DNA from: Scortum barcoo
Taxonomy: Eukaryota; Chordata; Actinopteri; Centrarchiformes; Terapontidae
Reading direction: 5' to 3'
Assembly: GCA_023238725.1 (NCBI GenBank)
Contig: CM041534.1
Span: 24,387,303 to 24,451,302, forward strand
Length of the DNA stretch: 64,000 nucleotides
Numbering within the stretch: position 1 is the stretch's first letter; the number at the start of each line of letters is the position of its first letter. Positions 46,806 to 59,371 of this stretch are shown here, piece after piece. The translations under genes were made by a program, and so were the position numbers. The notes beneath the pieces are model-generated. The model worked only from the letters and a program-made list of their open reading frames with translations, was not told the DNA's origin and ran no database searches.

Positions 46806-46930
46806 TATTGAAGATTCAGGATTCAACATTTCAGTGTCACGTGCACAACAATTACATGAAGCAGTCAGTGCAATGAAACTCTTGAATCTCAGGCTCCCTA
46901 CAAACAAGGCTCAAAAATATTCAGAAAGAA
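46806..46930. repeat. Dispersed MITE-like repeat
   Basis: AGATTCAGGATTCAACATTT and CTCCCTACAAACAAGGCTCA. A diverged member of the family at 25,370 and 33,962. Confidence 0.6.
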
Positions 46931-47997
46931 AAACAACAAAAGCAAAAAAAGATATAAAACTAAAACAAATGATAAATTAAAGTAATAAACTAAAATAAAA
47001 TATAGACCTAATATATATATTATACAGCTGAAATAAAATATATAACTAAAGATAATCTACAGGATAATACAGATATACTGTGGGCAGAATGTAGGATAAA
47101 CAACATTAGCTATAAACGTATAAGGATGTATAAAACAAAGGTAACATCACAATGCTGTGTTTTAATTAAGAACAGATATGAGCTCTTCTGATGCCAACAG
47201 TCCCTCTGTGAGAGACATTTTATTCTTTCTTTGATAATGCGTGCATAGTAATGCTCGTCTCTTGAGGACGTTATTGATTTATTTTTATTAATTCATGTGT
47301 CTGCTGCTGAGCCAACAAAGTTTCAAAGCAGGTAAAACAGGTGTTACTGTCTTTGTTTTAGACTGACGTGTGTGTGCACTGAACTGTAAGTACTTTAATT
47401 CACCTATTAAAATAGTTTTTACGTATATTCATCCCTTTTAAAGATAATTATTGTTCCTTTGCATGTTGCCGACTGGTGGTTCAGTGTCTGTTTCCTCTTT
47501 GTTAGCTTGTTGTATTTTTGCCTTTTGTTAGTGGGCACAAACACCTAATTTGTCCATGGGTGAATATTACTGTACTGTATTCAGTCATCTAGTTCTTTAC
47601 AAACACTGCAGGGATGGTATCTTATTAAATCAGCAGGATTTTCACTGTTAAATGCTGCAGGCTTTGATAAGTCAAACCTTTCTTTAATAGCATAAGTTTA
47701 GTGTGGTTAGCTGGCTGACAGCTCCACCTTGTGGTGGTGCTGTGCATAGCATCAGTCAATCCAGACATCCTGTTGGTAATTCAGCCCCATAAAATGACGA
47801 GCTTTAATTGTTTGAGATTTTGAGATTTTATCTTACTTTCCGAAACCACAGCTCACAAATACAAACTCACATTTCCAACAGAGGAGTTTTTCTCTATGCT
47901 TGTTCAGAAATAAGGGTTTTGCAAACTCAATCTGTATATGTGGTGGATGTATACAGTGTATTTATGTGTACAGTGTATTTTTATACACCATTATTGG

Positions 47998-48002
<5 letters not shown>

Positions 48003-48062
<60 letters not shown>

Positions 48063-48084
48063 ATATATATATATATATATATAT
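48003..48084. repeat. (TA)n tract with central TGATGA
   Basis: About 80 bp of TA repeats split by TGATGA and closed by ATATCATC, forming a nearly perfect palindrome. Open frames across it (Ile-Tyr repeats) are artefacts. Confidence 0.95.
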
Positions 48085-48334
48085 CATCCTACATCCTCAC
48101 CAGACGTTTATGGAAGACTTCATGTGCCTAAATGAAATCATATTTAACAACAGGAAAGGACATTATTACAAACAAAAACCTAAATACTCTCCCTTTTAAC
48201 ATGTTCTTTATTTAATTATAACACAGTAAATGGAAACTGTATAACTGTGCAGTATTTGACTTAATTTATTTGATTTGTTATTTATTTTGTTTTAAATTGG
48301 CAGTTTGATCATCTGTATGTTCCCAAACTCTTCA

Positions 48335-48620
48335 AGTCTGTTCCTCCTTCTCCAGTTTTCTTGATGATGATGTGGATGCTGTTTCAGTGTGTTAAAGAAG
48401 TGCCAAAATGACTTCGTTCAGAGTCTTAAATTGTAGTATTTCATAAAGCACTTCAGAAAAACACCGAGACACAGCAAGAAATTACAGTGTCCCTGAAAAT
48501 AAACAATCACGGAGACAAAAAGTATTAAGATTGCCACGATATCCAATGAAATCCTGTAACATTTGTTAAAAATATTTATTTGCATTTGTATTTGCAAAAT
48601 TAATGAATCAAAAACTCTTC
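48335..48620 (-). pseudogene. Fragment of the small minus-strand gene, copy IV
   Basis: It matches copy III from the start-codon exon (about 45,820) to GGAGAAGGAGGAAC (about 45,555) with one 19-bp deletion and few substitutions. No promoter or later exons follow, so it is a relic left by rearrangement. Confidence 0.75.
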
Positions 48621-48639
48621 AAGAATAATTTCTGGAGTC

Positions 48640-51600
48640 TTTTGTTTTAAGTTCTTTATTGACCAATGGCCTCAGTTTTAAAGTTTTAAATACACATATT
48701 TTCTTCATCCCAACATCCAGATGTGTTTTTACTCCAGATTGTCGCAACCTCTTGCTCACACAGACAAAATGGCTGACGTGACGCCTGAAACATAAAGTCC
48801 TGAACTAAACACCATGTAAACAGTTCACTGACAGCGTTAGTAACACAACGAGGAACCTTCAAAATACAACATTAACAATAATAATTCATCCAACAGAAGC
48901 TGAAACTGATGCATGCAGGGTTAAAAGTAAACTGCTGAAACCAGAGAAGCAGAGTGAAGTGTGTGTTACAGCCTGTGTCAATGTGAATATAATATTCAGG
49001 AGATGTTAAATCAAAGTTTTAGGATTGTGATACCTTAAAATTAAGTTTATTATTAGTTGTGTGCATCTAAACAGTGTTTTTCCTTCTCAGATTGTTTTGA
49101 AGAAGTGTCCAGTATTTCCCCAGAAAACAAAAATGAGTCGAGTCTTCAGCCATGCCAGCGGCTCGGAGAGGCTAAATGCTGTCTAAATTAAAATAGTGGA
49201 CAAAGTCTGACCTGATGATGGCGCTAGGTAAAAAAATATGGGATTATTAAAGTTATTTCATGAACATCTGAACCAAATTTAATGGGAAACCGTCCAGTCT
49301 AGTCTTTCACTCAAAACCACAAATGTGATCTTTATGGTGGCTCCAGACAAAAAGTCAGAGGAGGATTTATCATCTGGGAACCACAAATGTCTGGACCAAA
49401 GTTTGTACCAAACCAAAGTTTGAAAGTCTGAAGTCTCAATCCACACATCGACTGTTGAAATATTTCGATCTGTATCGAACTGATCGACAGACAACACGTA
49501 GTACTGACTTTTCTTATCTGTTTATTTCTTGTGCACCAACATCAAGACAAATTCCTTCCATGTGAAAAACTATTCGTCAGTAAGTCTGATTCTGATGCCG
49601 CTAGCATGGCTAAATCTTAAAATTCATGAAGATTAATGAAAGAAAATCTGAACTCAAACAGGAACTGATGCGGTGCTGGGAATTCACACCGTGAAGAAAG
49701 AAAGAAAAAGAAAGGAAAAATATGAAATGCCCACAAAGGTCAGTTGTACGTTTCATTTATGTTCCAACATCAAGTGACAAGAGAACCACAGGAAACAAAG
49801 CAGGTACAGAAATAATAAATACAATCAAGCACATGAAACCAGCTAACAGCTTAAACAATCAAACCTCTCAGAAAGTGAGAGGATGAAGGCGAAGCAGAGG
49901 AAAAAGTGCATCTGTAAGCTAAAATCAAATATCAGAAAGGTTTCACGGGAACGTGCACGGACGGCTGAAATCAAACGAGCAGGAGTCGGGACGAGAGCGC
50001 AGCTGCATAGAGAGAAAATGTTCTCCTAGTTTTATTCTGAAATGCAATGACATCAATTATTCAAGTGTTTACCTCCTGAACAAACAATAAAGTTCTGGTA
50101 AAAACACGAAACTGAAATTATTAGAAAAAAAACAACAGAACCGTTTTGTTTCTTGGAGGCTGATTCAGACTGAAGTGAGGCTCCTTAAAAATAAAATGAC
50201 GTGGCTGGATTAAATGTTTGCTGCGACCTTAAGGCAAAACATTTGCTGACACCAACTGTCCTCCTGTCGCCTCCAGAGATGGCAGCTTCATCACCGAACT
50301 GGCCTGAAGATGAGACATTTTTCTGGGAATTATGAGTCGAATCAAAGCTTCGCACCAAACACAAAGTTCAGCTGAGGCTGCAGGTATTTGGTCAATAAAT
50401 CAAAGTGTTAAATTAAAATTTCACCCAACCAAAGTCGGAGGATCAGGATGGCACCCCAAACTTTGCACTGATTTGACAGAATATAAATCTGCTTAAATCA
50501 GATTTTTCAGACACATAACATCCATCCTCAGGACACTGTCTGAGCAGGCTCGTTGTCTTTGCATGCAAAACGCCTAGCTTATGTGACAGTGCTAAGAAAA
50601 TATGCATGTTTTACATCGATGGTCAAAAATGATGCCATAAAAGCTGAATTCGAGCCATGCGAATAATTTCTCAGTTTTTCAGCGACTGTTCCTCTTTTCT
50701 CCTGCTGCTACACTATTTTGGAGAAAACAGATAGTGCACATGCGTCAGTAATAGAATAAAAAGTCGTAACACCCCGGAGGCTTTTCTTTACTGTGACACA
50801 ACAACAGGAAGTGTGAGCAGACTGAAGCTTTTAGTTTTTCAGCAGATGCTTCAATGTCACATGTTGGTGGATGGATGAATCTCTGTAGTGTTACTTAAAC
50901 GACACGAATAAACGATAAACAATAGACGTGACAATAGACAATAAACGAAGACGAATGGTTTCTGTTGTGGGCGTAAACCTCTTTGAAGAAGGTAGCGTTG
51001 GCTCGGACGTACGAGACGAGACGTCAGTCAGGTCAGGAAATTGTTTGACATTTTGTGAAATACTTTATTCGCTCTCTTCGCGAGTGTCTGTCGAGAAGAT
51101 TGATACCCCTCTCCTGTCTGTGCAGTAAAAATCAAGCTACAGCTAGAAAGAAGATTAGCTTAGCATAAAGACTGGAAGCACCTTTAGTTCAGCAAAACCA
51201 CAACTCGTCGTTGTTGCATTGTTGTTTTTTTTTTGTTTTTTTTTTATATTTAACATGTTAATTACAGAGCTTTAAAGGTGCTGGTTGTTTTTTAGCTTTG
51301 GTCAAAGCTAGGCTAAGTGTTTCCACCTGCCTTCAGTCTTTATGCTAAGCTAAGCTAACCGCCTCTGGCTCCAGATAACGTAATTTTGTGTACAGAAAAG
51401 TGATCTACCTCTCACCAAAACAGCAAAATGATTCATTTAAAGCCTCGGGCATGGCCAACATGTGTGAATGTATGGTATCTACATTTTATGGTTATTAATA
51501 AATATTTTTAATAAAAAGAAGGAAAACAAAACCAAAGAGCATTATGTCTATTTCTGTCCTGCAGCAGAGTCACACCAAAGGCTGTCCTCCTGGGTGTTAC

Positions 51601-53771
51601 TGCTGTAATATTTACACTATTTAATAATTACAAGAAGATTATTGGAAGCAGGTTGTTACAGGGATGACGTGGGTACAAAATGTTTTGTTAGTCTGTTTAA
51701 CTTGCAGGTTTTTAGTGTATAAGGTAAGAGGTTAGGAGTCGAGTCATCCACAGGCAGTATTTTCATCGATAAATAGACTCAGACTGTGCACATGTATGAG
51801 TGTGTCGACATGCAGCAGCTCTCTGAACATGTCAAATATTCAGTTCTGAGCTCGTTTCTTAGAAAACTAATTTCTGAATTCTTAATTTGAGATTTTTAAA
51901 GGCTTTTTTTCATCCCAACCTGAAGCATTTTAACATCTATTTTACGTATTTTTACAAGTATGAGTGAAAACCAGTAGGGATAATATGGCCTTGGGGGATT
52001 TATTATTACATCACCTGTTTGCAGTACCAATCATATAATCAAATAGTTAACCGATTAAAAAACAATGAATTCATTTAAGTTTTTGCTTCCTGCAGACATT
52101 GATCCCACTGTTAGTTTATCACAGTTCGATGTGTGCAGCGCGTCTCCTGACAGCCAACATTACTGCCTGCAGCAACCAAGAGACGAGATTTAAGACTTTT
52201 ATAAAGTCAACTGAAGACTTTAATACTTGAAGGTCATTTTTAAACTTTCCAGACCTGCAGATGTCGAGCTGGGTCATAAGATTTATCCAATCTGTTCTTG
52301 TAAACACTTTTTGGAGAAAGGAGATAAGAAGATGTATTTTTAGATTTAACCGGCAAATGTGGGCGTCCTCTTATTGTGGCTCCTTTGTTTGGCGAGGACA
52401 CCACACATCACACAAAGTAAACATCCCCTTTCCCTCGGTCTAAGAACAAATCCAAACACAATCGGAGGAGACGGATGACTTGAAGCCAAGACATCCTGCT
52501 GCTTTCCAAGCCCTGAAAATAGGGCAGTAAAAATTTCCAAAAACTAAAGTCCAACTGACACGAAACATGCCTGAAACCAAAGCAGCTGTATTTTCTGTCT
52601 CACAGACTGATTGTGAGTCTTCGTGAGCTGAATCTGATTGGTCCTCGTATGAGCGAAAAAACTGATCCAGAAACTGATCTGGACCGGAAACAACGAAAAA
52701 AGAGCTCCTCTCAGGACAGTTGAGCATCTTTAAAAAGAGCTCAAAGTGAAACAGCTGCCGTCCAAACAAACTATCAGAAGTAAAAGTAGCTTTGTAATTC
52801 GATTTCAAAGTAAAAAGAAAGATGAACGTGAAAGTGTGAGAGCGGTGCCTCACAGTGGAATGACTCATTTTTTACAGTATTTACATTTTAAAGGTAGAGG
52901 CCCTCTCTGTACTGTTGTTTTGTTATTTAGACCTTTGTAGGGAGGATTTGCAGATAAATGGGGGCAGTTTAAGACTTTGGTTTGATTACAGACTAAGATT
53001 AGATTTAAAGTTTAAGACCAAACCACTGATTTTGTATGTTTCAGTCCATTAAACCACAAACTATGAATACTTGATATTCCTGATGTTTCCAAAGCTTGTA
53101 AAATATACTGAGCGCTCATCATTTTTGTCTCTTTTACGATGAGCTCATCGTATAATAAAATATTAATAATAATAATAAAATATTACCTAGTTTTTACTTT
53201 AAAATCTTGCTGTTTGCTTTCCTAATTTTCTATTTCTCAATCTTTGCCCCTTGTATGTCATAATATTTAAGTCGTTTTGTTGTAGTTTTGTGTATGTTCT
53301 CTATAGTACACCTGAGCGTGCATTAGAAATATTAATTTCTATGAATGGTTGTAGTGTGTGGAGCTGATTTTTCATCTGGAGGACAGAAGATCAATATAAA
53401 ACCAAACAGTGTGTGTTTCTGGTGTATTTACACAATTTTTAAATATGTGGCTGAAACCTTCAAAAGCAGCGGATTGGTCCATTGAGGGTTAAAATGGGGA
53501 TAAACTTTATGTGTCCTCATGAGGATATGTGTGTGTGAAAAGCAGGCACATCTATCAGCGTGTGTGTGTGTGTGTGTGTGTGAGAGCCTCTGTAACAGCG
53601 TGATATTTACAGACGGCGTCCCCTTAAATTCGGCAGTGAGTGTGAAGTGTTCATGCGTCACATCTTCATCGTTACGTGTCTTCATGCAGGAGTCCGCCTC
53701 ACTTCATGTGTGTGTTTATGTGTGTGTTTCTGTGTGTGTGTGTGCACTGCTTCACTGTGTCTGTTCTCCGG
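48640..53771. other. Region 3' of st6gal1, no other gene seen
   Basis: No ORF with recognisable features. Minus-strand AATAAA words occur near 49,521-49,527 and 48,655-48,662, so part may be the long 3' UTR of st6gal1. It holds a MITE at 51,140-51,375 and a (GT)n tract at 53,562-53,582. Confidence 0.45.
51140..51375. mobile_element. MITE with inverted terminal repeats
   Basis: TTAGCTTAGCATAAAGACTG on the left is mirrored by CAGTCTTTATGCTAAGCTAA on the right, with about 175 bp of non-coding sequence between. Related sequence lies at 13,875-14,000, and a solitary end (CTTCATGCTAAGCTAACTGC) lies at about 22,080. Confidence 0.8.
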
Positions 53772-56700
53772 TCAGTGGTTGGGTGAAGCTCCCGCGGGCG
53801 TCAGGGTGCAGTTCAGCTTGTTGAAGCCGGGCAGCGTGACTCGTCCGTGGGTGTAGATGTCGCGGTCGGCGCCCTGGTTCATCCGCTTCACCAGGTTCTT
53901 CTCGTACAGCAGCGGGTGGTACGCGCCGAGCGTGCAGGCGGCGTCGAAGAAGCGCTGGTAGTAATGGCAGAGCTCCGTCTTCCTGCGCGACGGCAGGAAC
54001 TCGTACACGTGCACGACATCACACAGTGACATCATCAGGACGGTGCCTGGGCGATAAACCCATAATTAATGATGACAGGGGATCAATAACCTAATCTATC
54101 GGCTACAATAAAGCTGAAATCTGATCCTGCAGAACTACTGTGTTTCTTTACTGAACTTTTCAGTGTTTCTACTTCGTTTTACTAAACATTACTGTGTTTT
54201 ACTTCTGAGTTTTACTGTGTTTCTTTTTTTAATTTTACTGTGTTTTTACCACTACTACTGTGTTTCTACTGTCTTATTAAATTCTGCGTTGCAGTAAATG
54301 TAAGTATCAGCTCAGACTTTGTCGTACCAAAGATTAAAGGACTTGGATCTGGACTTGCATTGTTTTCAGTGTTGTGATGTTTTTAAATGTAATCTTTTAT
54401 TATATATATTTTAAATGTCTAAATCCTAATTAAACTTTGCAGCCTTAAAAAAAAAATAAATCCAGTGTGTCTGTGTGTGTAAAGGTTGTAAAAATGTGTT
54501 TTTCTGCTGATGTTGGAGCAGTTGTGGATATTTCACCCGAGAGATTTCTGTTTTTCTTAGTGATTTAAGTGGGCGGAGCTCAGTGGATGTGTTATGAGTA
54601 GAGATTATAAACAGGAAGTTGATGCTTCACATACCGAGCAGGCCGGAGGAGGGCGGGTTCTTCTGGATGGGCTCGGCCATGTTGTCTTGTATTCGTTGCC
54701 AAACCTGCCACTCAAAGCGAGGATGGAGGATGTAGAAAGGCTGCAGAGGATGAAGCCTCCTGTATCTCTGGTACTGGGTGAAGATGGGGTAGTCTGTCCT
54801 GTTGAACCACTGTGGGGGGTATTATGATTAACACCGCTGTTGTTACAAACATTGTAGTCACGTCTTGTGTTTCTCTTTTCTTTTCCTCGTCTCTGTGTAG
54901 GGCGTGGCTTCCTTCCAGGGTCTTTAAATCGATTCGCCGCCGTTTGCTCGGCGTCAGTGTGGATCATCTCTCATGTTCCCCCCAAGGTAACTCCAAGATC
55001 GCAGACTGTATATAAAGATGGACGACATGACAGCCCCCTAAAAGTGAAGCCAAAACACCTGGATCGCCCCCTGGTGGCTGGCTGCAGTACATCTCATAAG
55101 CCCCACCCCCTCTGTGTTAGTAGATGGGACAAACTAAAAAAACATCAAATGTCAAATACTAGTTTTTTTCACGCTGATGTTCGTTCAACTGTTTGTTTTT
55201 CTGATCAGTTTGGTTCTAATTAGTTATTTTATTGTATTAAAAGGGGGCGTGACCTCATGATTGACAGCTGTCCATCACTGTGAAGAACAAGATGTCGGCA
55301 TATCTGAGATATTTCATACTGAACTCTTTCTCTTTCTTTACTACTCTACACTAATAAGCTTACTGACTGACTGATGTAAGAAAGAAAGCTGACGAGCTAC
55401 GTTCACGTCGTACCGTTTACACTGTAATTACGAGCAGCTAAGTGGGAAAAGGAGTTTAGCCTCCGACTCGCAATGTCAAGTTGCAGATTTCTGGAAGTTC
55501 TGACGATATCTTCCAATTCATGAAAAAAACATAGATTTGTCAAGCTTTATACAAATAAAGGCAATGAAAACCATAAGATTTCAAAGTCGGTGAGTACAGA
55601 GATACTGATGAAGGATCTGATAATCGTCAGGCAGGTGTTTCACACATTTTACAGAAAAAGCTTGTTTGGCTCAGTCTTGTATGGAAGACCCTCTTGAGGA
55701 TCTTCTCTAATCTACAACAGGTGCGCCCCTCTCTATCTGAGTGTAGTGTGATGTAAACGTCACCTGAGTGAGGTCAGCAGAAAAGGGGGCGGGGTCCCAG
55801 GCCACCAGAGCGCCGGAGCTGTACAATGAACTGGACAGGAAGCGATGGTCATCAGACGCCATCACCTGTTAAAAACAAAGGAGCGGTTTGACATATTAAA
55901 ACCAACTTTCTATATTCCAGTATAACCACCACTTTGTGCCGTGTCAGTGTTGTACTCACTGTTTGTACTTTATATTCTGTTAACAGAGTCTAGAGTGACT
56001 ACATCTAATTTGAAGTTGAAATTTAAGGGAAAATCGAGAATTTAAGATGTTAAAAAAATAAAATATTTGTACAATGTGAAAATACAAATATCTTAATCTA
56101 CGAATTGCATGTGTTGATTAAAAACGTGATTAGATGTTCACTTTTCTCTTTCAAATGTTGTACACACATGAGGATAAAAATAACTCATCTGCGAACGGTT
56201 ACCATAGCAACTATCAGCATGCTTTCAGATGTGTTGATGAAGAATCAAATGTGTTGCTAAAAAACAGAAAAAGTCATTGTACAAACAAAACATGTGATTT
56301 AAAGGTTTTTTCCTTCACGTTCCTGAGTCATTATGATTTATTAATTATGCTTTTTTAAATAAATGAATGATTTTCTTATTGAGTCAGAAAAATTTACAGG
56401 TTTCAGAGAAGATCCAGGATTTATTTCACTTTCATGTTTCATCTTGCGGTTCAGAGTAGTTACTTCACTCTTCAGTTTATTTTTTCCTTTTGGTATTAAA
56501 CTTCTTACATGTCCTTTAGCAGGTCACAGAGTTTACCTGCGAGTTGATGAGGCGGATGGTGGTTTTAGACCCGACGTCCTTCTCGTAGCCAGTGGTGGGC
56601 GCAGCGTTGAAGCGCAACACGGCATCATGAGAGTCTGTGATTTAATGACCGTTTTAAAAGAAGTGAAAATATCTGAGCTACTGAATGATGTAATAATCAA

Positions 56701-59359
56701 ATAATACATTCAAGAAAGGGAAGCAGCATGTGACAGTAAAGATGTTGATTTCAGAAAAGAGGAAAAGAAGCTTTGAATTGAAAATGTTTACATCAACTAC
56801 AAAACAAATAAAGAGTCACCAGCAGCAGAAACTGAACATTTACGAGTCTTGTTTTACCAAAACTCAAGTTTTTAGTACTGTGACTTGTTTTGTTTCTGAT
56901 GTTTGTGCACTGCTGAAATACTGAAACACACAGCAGGTGTTGGTTTGGGTCACCGGTGGGTAATGTTGGCAAACAGGAAGGAACAAATAAAGTGTTTCCA
57001 AAACACCACAAACCTTTTTTCAACCTGCTACGCTGATGAAGCGTGTAAAATATTGATAAAATGTACATAGAGGACAAACTCAGACGCAGCTAAAAACAGA
57101 ATATCTACACAAATCTGTTACTGTCTGAACGTCATCTGTTGACAGTGTGTATTAAGTCCAAGCATAAAAAAGACAGTTTGGACGCAGCTAAGAATATAGA
57201 ATATGAATAAACTGCAAGCTGTGAGCAATATGAAAACGTGAGCTTTTTTTAAGTAGTTATGGTATAAGAGATACAACTGATTCCTGTGGATCCACATCCA
57301 CCTGACAGCCAAAACATCTGGATCAGCCCATAGACCCCGCCCCCTCCATGTTAAAAAAACCCAAAAAATCAAACGTCAAATATTTACTAAAGATGGTTTC
57401 TGTCATTTTATGTAGTTCTTGTCATGCTGATGTTCATTCAAGTGTTTTTCTGATCAGTTTGGATTTGATTAGTTATTTGATGACAAGATGGCGGCGTTCA
57501 TATCCAAGATATTTTAGCTTCACTTTTGTATAGTTGTAGTAAATGAAGTCCATCATTATAAAAGTTCAATGATCAAAGACAACCTCGTCCATGATTTATG
57601 ATTTATGATATGATGACATTTAATTCTGCATTATTGAAAGATCCATGTAAAAACATCTCACCTATCTCTTTGCCAAGTCCGGAGTAGCGGAGCGAGCCTG
57701 CCGACGACACCACAGCGCAGCTCTTGTACGGCCCGAGTTCGGAGGTCAGCTGCTTCGGCGGCAGCTGGGCGGCCCAGGGCAGTGATGAAAAGGGCTGGAG
57801 GTCAGGGGTCAAAGTCGTGACCTCTACCTTTTCCTTCAGCTGGCAGAGAAGCATTGGACCGCTCAGCTTGGGCCTGCTGGACACACCGCCGGGGCCGGAG
57901 AGATCGACTCCGTACTTATTCATTGCCTAAAAGATATTAAAAGACGATTAGGAACAATAAAGAAATAATCTGTTCTAAAGATAAACTCAGAATTTAGATA
58001 AAAAGGCAGAATTAGTTCCGTGGTTTAATTTAATTTTAGCGTTACTTTCCTGAAGTTCATGGTCTCGATTCTTTGATCTCCACATTACTTCACTGAATAA
58101 TAAACTCTCACCTGATAATTCTGCACCACCTTCCTCAGTCTGCTTCCCAGCATCCTACTGGACATCTCGTCATCCCACACCTCGCCCAGAAGTCCGTGAG
58201 GACCGAAAAACTCAGTGTCCCCCCCTCTGCCGCTCAGCTCCCCCCTCCGCCGGCCTCCGAACAGGGTCTCCAGCGCTCGCGTGAAGGGGCGGGGCAGCAG
58301 TCGGGAGAAAAACCCGGGCTCCCGCTCTTTCGGTTTACGCTTTGACGACGCGTCCCCGCCTTCCTGGGTGTGGTTTGGAGAGGAGAGGACGGGGATCGGA
58401 CGGTGAGGGTCACCTGGGACGACACCCGGGAGTTTCTGGGGAATGTCGATGTACATGGGCTTGGCTCCACCACGCAGCACCTGTGGGAGTCAAGAGGGAC
58501 GACCACGTCAAGTCCTGCAGGTCAAACATCCAGGGTCGTATTTATCCGGCCTCTCAGAAAAGGAAACCACCAGAAAATCTCAGTGTGACACATTTTGGTC
58601 CAACTTTTAGGCCAAAAAGTAAAAAGTTTTTTATCAACTTAGGAAATTACTCCTCTCTGTACTGATAATTTGTTTCAGAGGCGTCCTAACCTGTTAGGAT
58701 CTGCAGGAGAAGTTTGGGGAACGCTTGATGACAAGAAGCTTATGTGAAGGTTGTTTCAGCAAAAGCTGGAAAATACAATATCATTTTTTTAAGTCTGACT
58801 TTGTGAAGATGCAGAGAAAAACACGTGCCCTCAGCAAGTCAACAGGCTTTTACCAGGCTTTTGTTTGAAGCAGGCTTATATTAGAGACAGGCCTTTATTT
58901 TTGATTCAATCTGTTTATTAAGTGTATTTGGTTCCTGGAAGGAACAAACAGTCACACATGGAGATAGTAAACTAGTTAGCCAGACATGCTAAAGATTTGA
59001 GCTTAAACTGGGAAAGGTTAAAAAAGACAAACTCTTTTAACATGAGAAGAAATCAAAAGACTGACAGGTCTCGTTAAGCTAAGCTTTGACACTTTGGTAA
59101 TTCATGACGCAGCTAACGTTAGCTGATTTCAAGAAGGCCAACGTGACAGTGAAACATGGCGACAGACCTTGATGACAGAGTGTGCGCGGGGCTGAGCCCG
59201 GGTTCGAGCCCGGACCCCGAAGATGGCGTCCGTGACGGGCACGCTGTTTTCAGCACAGATGGCGTAGAGCAGAGCCATGGAGATGCAGAAGAAGGCCATG
59301 CAAAACACTCCACGACGAGCCCGACGCCTCAGACGCCACAGCAGGCTGACTCTGTCCAT
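53772..59359 (-). CDS. st6gal1: Beta-galactoside alpha-2,6-sialyltransferase 1
   Basis: Seven coding exons (minus): 59,359-59,168, 58,480-58,112, 57,926-57,662, 56,634-56,537, 55,865-55,764, 54,809-54,635 and 54,046-53,772. They total 1,476 nt with phases fitting, giving 491 aa. It is a type II Golgi enzyme: short basic cytosolic tail (MDRVSLLWRLRRRARRG), a membrane anchor (VFCMAFFCISMALLYAI), then a Pro/Arg-rich stem encoded mainly by exon 2 that is longer than in mammals (human enzyme 406 aa). Catalytic part: sialylmotif L from about residue 254 (YKSCAVVSSAGSLRYSGLGK ... AVLRFNAAPT), motif S (NPPSSGLLGTVLMMSLCD), motif III (HYYQ) and VS (HPLLYEK). It transfers sialic acid from CMP-Neu5Ac in alpha-2,6 linkage to Gal-beta-1,4-GlcNAc on N-glycans. 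The C-terminal block KNLVKRMNQG and LPGFNKLNC favour ST6GAL1 over ST6GAL2. A CTCTGCAG acceptor just upstream of the ATG implies non-coding 5' exons beyond 59,371. Confidence 0.93.
55016..55290. repeat. Dispersed short repeat in st6gal1 intron
   Basis: TATAAAGATGGACGACATGA, then CACCTGGATCGCCCCCTGGT, CCCCACCCCCTCTGTGTTAG and a GATGTTCGTTCAACTGTTTG-type tail. Same family as 57,160-57,520 and, reversed, 21,655-22,000. Confidence 0.75.
57160..57520. repeat. Dispersed short repeat in st6gal1 intron
   Basis: ACATCTGGATCAGCCCATAG, CCCCGCCCCCTCCATGTTAA, ATGCTGATGTTCATTCAAGT, then ATGACAAGATGGCGGCG. It aligns in order with 55,016-55,290. Confidence 0.75.
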
Positions 59360-59371
59360 CGCCGCCCCGGG

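Noticed and set aside
47808..48199. Open frames with Ile-Tyr repeats
   Set aside because: Translation of the (TA)n tract.
58215..58665. Plus-strand frames of 63-107 codons
   Set aside because: Antisense to the GC-rich stem exon of st6gal1.
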